In this document: positions 27,801 to 39,800 of the stretch, in pieces | Layout: every line of letters begins with the position of its first letter | Position numbering within the stretch: position 1 is the stretch's first letter | Source: Phoronis ovalis | Lineage: Eukaryota; Phoronida; Phoronidae | NCBI GenBank assembly: GCA_028565635.1 | Contig: JAOXYB010074721.1 | Coordinates: 1-41,179 of the forward strand | Length of the DNA stretch: 41,179 nt | Direction: 5' to 3' | Position numbers and translations under genes: made by a program | The notes under the pieces: model-generated | What the model saw: only the letters and a program-made list of their open reading frames with translations | Databases searched by the model: none | Told to the model about the DNA's origin: nothing

Positions 27801-30800
27801 CCCATGAAAATGGTTCTGCTATAGTGATTGGAAGTGTTTTAATTGTTTGTTCCAGTAATAGGGTGTGAACTAATGTTAAGTCACACTTATAGAATATTTG
27901 GCTATTGTGGCATAAGTTTTATTGACGTCAGCAGCAGTATTTGTTTATGTCATCCAACGAACATAAGATTTGGTTTTTAACTGCATTTAGGACATGTGTG
28001 CAAGATAAAAAGAAAAAAATGCTACTTACTGTTCAGTATTTTCTTCACTGAATAATATTTTTCCATCCAAGATGGTGATTTCACATCTAGAGAAGTGTTA
28101 CTTAGCACCTATAATACATGAATAGTGCTACTAAAAAAAACCTTACTATTAACAGTAATCAATCTGTTATCTTTGTGAAAAGCCTGTACCTGCAGTTATA
28201 CATTTGTTATAAGTCTTTATCACTGTATACAGTGCGCTTAATCCTAATTAAATTCTGCTTCTGTTTATATACAAATGTGCAAACTTGTAGATGTGATTCT
28301 CATTGCCTATTTCAAAACCATATTAATAGATACCCAAATAAACAATGGTATGAAATATTCATTTGCTTCTGCCCTACTGAAAAAAAGATGGTTGCTGTAA
28401 TCTGATGGGTATCACACATTTTTGCACAGATTTCTTACACTGTCTTATACGAATCACTAATATGTAATCACAGTTTGGAGAAGCAGTTTGTGGTTTATAT
28501 GAGAACAGTGGCGGATTTACGGGCAGGTGTGGAAGGCATATATAAATTTATAAAATATTTTGTAGACGGACAATGCTTTTAAACACTTCTGAATCATCAG
28601 TTAAAGTCCTCTTGATTTTAGAAATATAAACATTTCTGGTATATAGATAAAATATTGTGATGTCAAAGACCAATGCCTAGGTATTCTCATGTATGCTTTA
28701 TTAAGTTCCATATTTTTTTAAATAATGGCTTCTGGAACTAGCATTTATTTAAGTAAGTTACATATTGTACCTTTCCAATAAATGGTCTTTTATTGTCAAA
28801 TTTTTGGAAACAATCATGTCAATTTTATAAGCAATAATTAAGTTGACAAATTTTCTTAGGGGCTCCTTGCACTCCAAAAGACAACCCTTCCCGCATCCAC
28901 CCCAGGTTCGACCAAGGCTTCGCAATCCAACTACTCACTCAAAACAACAAAAACAATCTTGTCCCTGAAAAAAATGTTTGGTTGTTATCTCTGTACGTTT
29001 TACACCATATTTCTAGTTATTGTATATCTTGTATGAATGAATAGTCTTGTATTTGAAAAAAAATGTGTTCCCTCTTTGAGAACATCCTGGATCTGCCACT
29101 GAATCACTGGTAGCCCACTGTGGAAACTGCTCTAGGAAATATTGTGAAGAACACAGTATTGTAGGTGCGTGATATATTATTAGCAACTGGTAACTTTGGC
29201 CTGCTGGTGAAAAACTGCAGCATAAGCGTGTCTTCACTTGGCCGTAATTTGCTCTTTTTTTTCAGAACCTCCTTCAGGATTTGGCATTGCTTTCAATATG
29301 TTTGACACGGATGGCAACAAGAAAGTTGATAAAAATGAGTTTCTTGTGGTAAGATTTTAAGAAGTAGAGTTTATCAATTGAATTAAACTAGATAAGGAAA
29401 CTATAAATAGTCCATTACAGAGCTAACAGAAATATTTGTTACCCTTACAGTGTAGTCAGTAACTGTGTAGCTAATCATATTCAATATGAACAGTGTTCAA
29501 GTTATTGCTTTAAGCTACTGAAGATGTAAGGGATTCACAGTCATTGATCTGCGGTCAACTTATTTTAAGTCAGTAAGTGTTCTGGCACAGTGACATAACA
29601 AGAGCACAGACATTCAATCTGTAATTTCTTTTCTGCTGTCGATTATGTTTGCTTCATCAGTACTTTCATTTTATTCCTTGGGTGTCTCTTTATGTATTTT
29701 ACGTTACTGTCTTAAACTCTGATTATTTGTAGGTATTGTAGGTACAAGCAGAAACAGTATTGCCCATGCTGGAGGCCTGTAGTGTTTATATCTGCTCCGC
29801 AGAGGCTACGTATAAACGGGGGTGTAGCAGCCACTTTAAAATGCGAGACACTTGCACTACCTGTTAAACTGAAAAATATGGCAAACTCATGTAGAATTTT
29901 TTTATTTCAGTGTTAGTTTTGAAGCTTTATATCCTTATGATTTTCAAAACTTGTATAATGGATTAGGGAGAGGAAAAATCATTACCCTTTCCTGGACTTA
30001 AACCCTTGTGTAGCTGAAAAATGTGACACTTGAACTACCAGGTAATTTACCCCCAGAGATTAATTTTACCAACGTTAACCACCTCCCAAGCTACAAAATA
30101 GGTTAAAAACATACCCCATACATGCTGCACCCGCCTGGGAATATTTAAGAGAAGCCCCTGGGTATCTGCTGTAACAGTCGTAGAAAGACAAACTGGTGTG
30201 ACATAAATTTTGCAAAATACCTTTATTGACTCCTTTCAGATCTTACAGAGTCCATCATTTGAACTATAGGATTCTAAAATAGATCAGGTTTGCTTGCATT
30301 TTCAGGTGTGACAATGACTTTATCCATAGAGACAAATCTGCTTTTTTGTACTTAACTGCAAATGATTGTTACTTTACAGAGACCAGCAGCTTATTACACG
30401 TAGCTGTCAGCATGTTAAATCTGTAATCAGTGATGCAGAACCACTAAGTATACCTGCCGACTCCCTTCATCATCTGCCAAAGTCCTCATGAAGACGAAGA
30501 TTTTTTTTACTTATGTTAAGCCTAGTACAAAATTGTTAATCTGTCTTGATACAGGAGTTTGCAGCTAGTCTTATTTCTTTTTTATTTGATGCAAGGTACA
30601 TTTGTCCGTAACCGAGGCGTTAATCCATGGTCTTCAGGAGAGAATAAAGGAAGAAATAGAGACATTTTGGTGGTTTGAAGGTGAAAAAGAGGCTGTGTTA
30701 TTGCAACAGTATGAAAAGCAGGTTTTTCGATGTTTGTTCTACTTTCAGCTCGATCGTTTTTATGTAACATCGAAACGACATCCTTGTTTCCTAGAAACTG

Positions 30801-33800
30801 TTTTCAAATAAACTTGCATGTTTCTTTGACTGTTGGACCTTCCTTGTGAGAAATATATTGTGCCCTCCACTTTCAGTAATGGATCAGAGAGCAACACTTT
30901 CTGATCTAGTTCCTACTTTCGGAGACAGATTCCACTAGCATGCATGTCTGTATGATGCAGCACCTGCAGTGTTCTAAAAGTTGCACCTGATTATGACAAC
31001 AGTGCACAGTATGTGGACCCTTGCCGAGTATTATTTTGTGTTACCCCTGAACTAACTGCTTGTTGAACTGATAATTTTCAGGATCCCTAAACCAATGTGT
31101 AATCAACAAATTTAAGTTGCCCCTTGACAGAGAGCAGGTCACTGCAATGGATTGTACATATTGTAAAATACTTTACATTTAATAAGAAGTTTGTTTTGTT
31201 TTGAGCTCTCATGTTGAAAAGCTACAAATTCTAATAGTAGGATAAAATTACAAGCCCTTACCTCAAGTACTCTGATTGTATTGATGTCTACTCTCTCAAC
31301 AACAAGTTTGTAATTTCAAAGCAGAGAGTTGTTACATGAAAGTAAACTCTAGCATTATTTTTCATTCCTTCCCAAAGTAGTGTAATCTTGTTCATGTAAT
31401 TGGAATTAATATACATGAGCAAGATTGTACCTCAAAATCAAACTTTGAAAAAGTATTTTACAAGTAAGGTGTTTTACAATTCATAGTTAGTTCCCATGAC
31501 TATCACATATGTTTAAATTTCCATAGCCCCATTGTCTTGTTACAGTTGGAAGATTTGTTTTTGTTGTTGGAAAATAGATCTCGCAAGAGTGGTGTACCTG
31601 TACCTCAAACCATGACTGATGATCCTCTGAAACAGTCGCTTATGTCTGTCTCCAAGGATGTACGGTTTAAAGTTTTTAATAACCATAGTTCGTCTTGCCG
31701 TGATACCTTGCTAACCAGTGCTTGCAGCTCTAAATTGACATAGGTCTGTCTAACTTCTTGTTTCATGTAGCCTACCAGCACAGAGAATTACTAGATGAAG
31801 ATCTTGTGCATGGAGCAAATTGTATTTTGTTGGAGCAACTATGAAGACAATGTATTCTAACTGTTTTGTACATATTTTTAAAAGCAATGATTATGAAGGA
31901 AAGTCTGCACTATCTGTTGTGAAAAGTTGGGACATTGTTGCTTCATTTGTGAACACAAAATAAAGTTTGCTCATGCAATCCTAATAATGCCAACTGTTTC
32001 CTTGTCTTTTTTCTGTATAACATTTGGTTATTTGCACACTTTTTCTTTGCCATATCCTTTATACTTTATATTTACTTTGCATTGTGGGTAGTTGCTTATC
32101 CTGTTTCTATTTTTTTTTTGTAAAATTTAACATCGGCAAACACAATGCCAACAGAAAGAACAGATGTATTAGTAAGCGATTCACTTCTAAGGCTAGTTGA
32201 AGCAAGTAACTTTTGAGACGTGGGTACAACCCAGGTACAATTAAGATGAATGAATCCAGTAATATATGCTACCTTGCATATCGGATTCGATTATTTCTTT
32301 TGTTTGAATATGGTCAGATGGTCAAATTGCTAACCCACAATTTGCCAGCACATCAGTGACTGAATACACATTGGCATTGTCATATATAAATCAATAGTTT
32401 AGACACTAATTCTACTAGCTCATCTCATTAATCCTATCCTACAAAACTAAATCTGGCCTGTTCCATGCAATATTCTTCATGCACAAAAAATTGCAACCCT
32501 CTGTAATGAGTGATTTTAAAACACATTATTTACAATAATTACAAATTACAATATTTAGTACCATGGATCGTTTACTTCGGAAACACCTCAAATCAGGTGA
32601 ACTGACAGCTAAACTGAGGAATTGTTGGTGAATTGCCTCGGGTACTAAACTGCATCAAATGATTTCGTCTTCATGCAATAAGTTTGATGGAAGAGTACAG
32701 AATGCAGACTTGGTACTTATATTTGGTAATTTCATTTAAAATACAACATTTTTGATTGGTCTAATTCACTCCTAGTTCCTCATAATACTTATCTTAAACA
32801 TTATAATAGCAATCTCATAAGAATACTTTAGAAAGTTTACCCAAAATATGATTTTGACTGGAACCATGTAGCATGGCATTTGTTTATTAACCAGTTCCAG
32901 CTAATTCATAAATATACGTATTAGAGGCATGTGGCACAGGCTGGTAAAACTTCGAGCAACTCCCTGGGAACGGTTACAAAATATACATGATACGGATGAG
33001 CTAGGTTGTGTTACATCAATTCTGTAGTAGGGCATGATATTTGTTAATTACATACATAAGTGTGTGGTTGTTAAGTATTTTATCAGGCATTACCTTAGAA
33101 TGTAAGAAAATTATAAAAATACCTTGATTAAATTGGACGTTCAGCTGTATCATGCAATTCTAAAGATACTGCTAATGCAACAAAGGTACTTCATGGTTAG
33201 ATCATTTTTATTGGAATTTTACATTATCTCAAACATGAGCTGTTTCAGTTAATTGTTAGAAAAGTTGAATAAAGAAGATGTAGTAATACTTAATTCAATG
33301 ATTATTGCAAATAACTGTTCTGTGCTTACAGCTGGAGAAAATTTTCAGTGTGACCCCGAGTGATTCTGAAATCGTCCAGGGAAAACTCAAGAAAAATGTC
33401 TGGGATGTAGGTATATGGCATGGAATGAAATATAATTATCACTTTATGATTTTCCCATTTGTTTGGATTCCTTTACGTACAAATATTCTGTTCAAGTTTG
33501 TTTTGTTTCTCTTTTGTTAGTTATATTGATGCTTATTACTAGTGTGGCCAAACCAAGTCAAGAGGCACCTGTTTTTTTCCTGAATCAGGAATATGATTCA
33601 AGCTGTTTGAATTACTTGCATGGAATTGTTATTGTAACCTTTCCCTTTTATTTTTGTGAAAAACTTACAAAAAAGCAGGTCTATTGTGGAGAATTGAAAT
33701 CCTGATTTGAGCTGAAGCATGTAAGTTTAGTCGCAGAAGTGCAACCCATTTTATACAGGTATACCCTCGTTCTATGTTGACATCATGAGACACAGTCTGA

Positions 33801-36800
33801 TTGGATAATTTTTATATGGAATTCAATATAATATGAAAATATCAAAAGCGTTGGCCAGGAATTTATTTGAAGCTTGTTTTGTACTCCCTGGATTAGATTA
33901 AAGCACAAAATATAATTGAATGATAGCCTTGATATTACCTCAGTGGCAGATCCCCTGTGAGTTGAAATGCCTGCGAGTATAATGATCTCTGCATATTGTA
34001 TATTACGTGGCTGGTGACAGAAGTTACATATTCCTTGTTACTTATTTAAAAAGTGTACCACATAAAACATGTTTTTCTAGCACACCTTAGAGTAAAAATA
34101 AAAGCACAGGTGTTGTTGAGAATTGTCCCCACATCTCATATAGCAGGTTCACAAAATGCACCTTTTGTAAAACAAACAATACACCATAAAAATCTTCAAT
34201 AATATTTCTGAAAATGTTAATTTCAAATGTCTTACCTGTATCATGTGTGGCCTATCTATAAATGAGGATAGGCATATGGCAGAAAGTGTCACCTTCACTA
34301 TTTTATCTGATTTCGAGTCTAAATGGAACAAATTGAGTGGAAAACAACATTCAGATTCCAAATAAAATGGCAAACAGGTGGTAAACTTCAAAACACAATA
34401 ATAATAAGGCTTTTAACACAGACAATCAACACTTACTATTTACCTGTGTAGAGTCATAATCTTGCAGAAAAATATATCCATGAAACGGAAACTGGGAGCG
34501 GAAATAGCTGATGATAAGATATGGTTGAATTCTGCCTTTTCTGTTTTTCCTGTTCTTTAATCAACTATTTTAAGGAACGTCTTCACTTCGGCTTTGTGTT
34601 TTTATCTCTGTTTTGTGACACCTACGCTATAAGTTATGCTTTTCTCATACCCAATAATTTGAACTAATTTTTCACTCTGCTTGTCTGTAGAATGTTCTTG
34701 AATTAACAACTCATTGTTTGCTTATTATAGTATTAGATGGATTTATAGAGTTTTGTTATGATCAGGAATTTGCAGTGTACTGGTAAATATTGGAGAGCTA
34801 ATGCGTACTATACATATCCATGAGCTCGATCTCGGTGTCTGATTGATAAAATTTTGTAATATATTTTCTGGCACTAACTAGTGAGAGTAATTTATCAGTA
34901 TTTGCAAATTGCTTTTTCTATTGTTTATTTGTTGAATGATTTTGTACTGTCAAAATACCTTTAAAGTTAAGTTTTTGATGTTTTTAGGCTTTATAATTTT
35001 GAGCTTGTAAAGTTCCAATAATTTTACTTTTTGTATGTAATTACTTTTTTACATGAAAGAAAACTTGAATGACGATATTAATAACTTGTTAGCTTATCTT
35101 TCTCCCTAAAATGTCCTTTGGAACATTCTATAATAATTAGTAATTCAAGTGTTTGTTTTAGTGAAACAATCCATGCTAATGACAATCCATTCTCCATGTT
35201 ATTTAATATTCAAGCTAAGTGTTAGAAATTTAAGACATTTATTGACACATTTGCCCCCAGAAGAAACTAAAAGTAATTTCAAAGTTATTAAATGATATAG
35301 ACGCAACAATTACTAATCTTAGAATTAAAACTATCAGCATTGATTGTCTTGATGTACCAAAAGCTGGATATTTTTTATGATTTCTTGAAGGTGAAAATGT
35401 TGAAACTTCCTTCAAAAAGAAAGTTTCGAAACTTTAAATCCAAATATAATTGCTCTTTAGCCAGATCTATAGGATTCAAATTCTAGTTAATTTAGATTTA
35501 TATTTCATGTTCAGAGATGAATTATAAATAAAAATTTATGTTGTTTTTCTATAAATTGATTTCTGTGTGGTCCTATTTGCTTTGCATGTTAACTTTTGTT
35601 TGGTCAACTTTTTCATGATGTGTTTAAACTAATTTTCACAAAAATTACAATGCATGAAGTATCTTCCATTGAAAAGCAAGATAAAATCTTGTGATATTTT
35701 TGATCTAATGTGTGCTTGAATTAACTTGTCAATCATCTAGGTCAATTAATATCACTTATAAAGTGATTTATGTGCTTGTCAGCAGATGTCACCTTTGTGC
35801 AATCCTAAAATTGTGTTATGAATTCAGATAGCATTTTCATTTGGCTTAGTCAGTCAGCTGATATGTTTCAAAAAAAGTAGTTTACTTTGTTATTGGCAGG
35901 TAGCACCTCTTTTCAGTCACAAAATTGAGATAGTGATAATAGCTAGGCCTAATCAATTGATATAATTTTTAAGATTACTTTGTACAGTTGTCAACAAGTG
36001 ACACCTATATGAATGTGCAATTCTATAACAAAAATGACTATTCATGTACTGGGTGAAAAAATTCAATGTATAACTACCGTACGGTAAATCATCTGAAAAA
36101 AGGCATGCACCAATAAATACTAGATATTAAAACTGTTTGATTATTCAGATTCGTAGTTATTAAAATAGAAAATTTTGAAGTAAATTTTGTATGTTATATA
36201 ACTCATCTTTTTTACAGGCAACTACTGGTGACATTGAATATACAGACACAACTCTGCTGGTTCACTTATTTGGAGCGAAGGGGAAAGACGTATTGAAATA
36301 TGATGATTTTCATAAGTAAGTTTGTGTGTCACACTAAAAAAAAGTGCTACTTGATGGAATGTTTGTATCTTTTTGTAACATATTTATCCAAAAAGAAGAT
36401 CTGGGTATCCAGTTTTTGTGAGGGAGCCTCTGCTCAAAGAAATCTTCATTTAAGAAATGTTCTATTTTTTTAGGAGCCTGTTTAAATGGCTAGAAGAGGA
36501 CCTGTATTCGAGGGGTCTCCTATTTCCTAATAAGCACTTGTTACGGAGTACTTCAAATGAAGAATTCCTAATACAAATTCATAGACATTAACAATTAAGT
36601 TTAAGATGAGGGTTTTTGTTTCTACGTATGCGACTACTATATATTTTTCATTGTAAAAAGTGATACTGTCCAAGCTGTAGGTGTTTCAAATGCTATTTGA
36701 TACCTGTTAAGTTTGAAGTCTACGATTTATGATGTTACCTTATTGCAGCTTCATGGATAATCTACAGACAGAAGTGTTAGAGTTAGAATTCCAGGCATTT

Positions 36801-39800
36801 GCAAAAGGGATGCCAACCATATCAGAAGTTGACTTTGCTCAGATTCTTCTTCGATATACCGTTTTACAAAAAGGTGAATACGAAGAGTACATACAGAGGG
36901 TCCGCGACCGTGTACCTCATGAAAAGGTAAAAGTTATTTTTCTTATAAGCTATGCAGCTGTCAAGGGCAAACCTTTGTAAAATGAGGAATAAGATACAGT
37001 TTTTTTAGAAATGTTCACAAATATAACAAGTTTATGTGGATTTGCAAAAAGTAAGACATCGTTGAATGTTCAGTTTGATGATGTATCGATTAACTGAGAT
37101 AAATATTCCAATATAGATTTAATCCGAAACTGAATGCTACTTTTGAGTAAAGATAGATTTTCGGTCTTATCACAAAACCTCTATCAGTACTATCTGAAGT
37201 AGCTGTGAACAGGAACATGGAATATGATTTCTCTCCAATTAATGACAGTTTTTGGAGATCACATGATCGTGTAACGTCTTCCTGCCATTGCAAAAAGGAC
37301 CAATAAAGGTATTGTGATACGACAGGATTCAGTTTTGGACTGAATGTTTATTGGATTAATCACTGTACATATTAAATCAAGTTGCTTGAGTAAAATAATG
37401 GATTTCACTTCATAGGCTTTATTTTTAATTTCAAGATGTTTTGTATTTTTGTAGAATATTTCTACACGTAAAGTATGTACTTTATCATAGAAGTTCACTT
37501 GTACTTTTAACCTGTGCACTTGTGAACTCCTAATATTGATGTTAGATTAATTAGGTTAACTAGTGGTGTGATGTTTGCTGCTAGCTATGATTCTAATCAA
37601 CAGCAGAGTACACAAGAAATAATTTTAATACAATACATTACAAAAAAAAACAATGTTGGGTCACTTGTGGCTTGTCAGTCGATGAGTTAAGATTTTGCTA
37701 GATCCAATTCCATAATTGTATGAACTACTGATTTTGGAGGTGATCTAGGAGAAAATAGTTGACTTCTTTCGTGGTTATTTTGTATTCCATATTACTGACA
37801 TACTGATATGTCTGTAATATTTCTTGCCTTTCGTCAGCATGCATATAGGTAGAAAATTTGATTGGCTATTTATGTACTATATCAGAAACTGAGAAGTGAA
37901 GGTCACGGTCATGCATGTACATGTATTTCACTTTATATGATTGGATATGTTCGATGCCACTTGAATATTTATGAGCAAAGTGCCACAATCTATGACAAAT
38001 TTCTCGTGATTCTGCTGTAAGTGATCTATTCGTATATTTTCTTAGTCTAATGTTCAAATTTGTTCTAATTATTGCAGGCACATCACTTGCAACTCTCTTC
38101 AATGATAATTCAGTATGTGTAGACATGATCTGAATATGTTTTGTTGGCAATGAAAATATTTTTAAAATAAAGTACAAAAGCTGCCAACCCTTTAAATGTG
38201 ATTTTACTTTATTATTTTTATCATATCTTTCATAGAACAGTTATTCTTGAAACACCTGTTGAGGCATATCCCTGGTGCCAAAGTGTCTCTGGACTACGAG
38301 GTATAAGCCAATCAGATTCGTTCTTATAGTCAATGGGTCGACATGCTGGAAAAAATTAGTAATCCCTACACTTATGGAATTGGTTATAAGAGACTCTTAA
38401 GTCATATAAACAACTTATAGTGTTTCAACACATTCGTCTGTGAACAGAGACGGTTGCAAATCGGACTATTGATAAAGAATTACAAATTTTATGGTAGTTA
38501 TTACCATTTGGTGTACTTCAGTACGAGATGGACATATGCAATTTTCTAATAGTTATTGTACATATCTGTCTGTTCATTTGTCAATCATGAGCAAGCTCAT
38601 ATTTCACTTTTATTATTTATGCTAAGTTTAACAAAAAGTTTGGCTTTGGGTATCTTTGCCTTTTTGCAAAGCAACCTTAGTAAATTTTGTAAATGATTAC
38701 GCTAAATAATATCGAGACAATGTTTCTATCAATATGTTGTACACCTTTATTTTCAATAACATATCACATCATGCTGCACTCTTTCCCTTTTTGACAAAAT
38801 GTTCACTTACAGAGCCATAATAGTTATATATTAGTAGAAAATATAATGTTGCTTGTCAAAAAATGAAAGAGTGAATAGTTCTATTGAATGTTTCTGGTAT
38901 TTTATGAGTTTGCTTAGCTTGGAAAGTGGTATTTTCAGGGCTTCTTTTTGTTGTGACTTATTCGAAACCTTGAAGTTTTAATAATTAAAAACTTCAAGCA
39001 ATGTAGGTCTTTGTAAGTGGTATTCCTAATTAAGAGTATAAAACTAATTTAAGACGGATCTAAGACTTATGAAATTAGTATGTGGTAATAAAAAAAAAAT
39101 TTGTATAGTTACAATTAATTTATTTAATGAGCATATCAAACAAACTTTGATAGAGAATTGAAGACTAACCATTATTCAGCAGCTGTTGCTGTTAAAGAAT
39201 AAATGCATTCCAGAGAAAAAATGGTATCATTCATCATGTTGGCGATTGAAAATGTAACATTTCGTGTGCTGCAAATCATACCAAGCGAACTTTTTTTTAA
39301 GTTCTCCATCATGTAACAACAATTCATAAAACAAAAGTTATTGTCTCAACTTTTAGCAGAGCTTTTATCAAAACTTAAATTTACAAGTTTAGTTTATGCT
39401 GTGATGTGGTTGGAATTGTCACAGTTCCTTGCCAAAACTTAATATAATTTTTAGTAAATTAATTAGAAATGTTCACTAGGTGTATTTTTACATTACAAAG
39501 ATTCAGCCAAAGTTTCTAAAATGTTTTTAGTTGAATATTAATAAATGGTTTTGTAAATGCAATTGGAAATGTATTGCAGGGAATCTCATTTTCGGAATTC
39601 AAGCAGTTTTGCCAGTTCCTAAACAGTCTAGATGATTTTGCCTTGGCTATGAGATTGTATACTTTTGCTGAGCAACCAGTGTCCCAAGGTAAGGAAGAAT
39701 AAAGCAGGCTGACTGGTTCATTCTGTTATCACATTACGTCATCGATGCAATTGGAAATGCATAAAAGCAATGTCCGAAATATGATGTGTAGCAGAACGGG

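Larger units (their letters stand above)
26019..29265 (+). other. Intron between visible exons 3 and 4
   Basis: A 3.2-kb GT-AG intron rich in mobile DNA: a decayed non-LTR retrotransposon 3' end interrupted by a hAT-type element (about 26216-26797), a 112-bp hairpin (27299-27410) and a pair of hAT-like terminal sequences (28506 and 29101). The remainder is unremarkable AT-rich sequence. Confidence 0.85.
29349..33331 (+). other. Intron between visible exons 4 and 5, with candidate alternative exons
   Basis: A 4-kb GT-AG intron. It contains the candidate alternative terminal exon (31546-31743) with its polyadenylation signal, a weaker exon candidate (30596-30811), and a block at about 29790-30180 with short direct repeats (GACACTTGxACTACC at about 29849 and 30028). 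The rest, including 32000-33300, shows no exon or repeat I can support. Confidence 0.8.

Noticed and set aside
28903-28912. GGTTCGACCA resembling a tRNA/SINE B box
   Set aside because: No matching A box at the right distance and no cloverleaf; too short to call.
33411-33416. Alternative donor GTATAT for visible exon 5
   Set aside because: Using it gives a phase that meets a stop codon a few codons into exon 6; the donor at 33407 keeps the conserved protein.
36075-36086. TACCGTACGGTA perfect palindrome
   Set aside because: A 12-bp palindrome alone is expected by chance; no repeats or conserved context around it.
37866-38177. Minus-strand open frame of 103 codons in an intron
   Set aside because: Composition looks ordinary, but no family motif is visible and nothing suggests expression.
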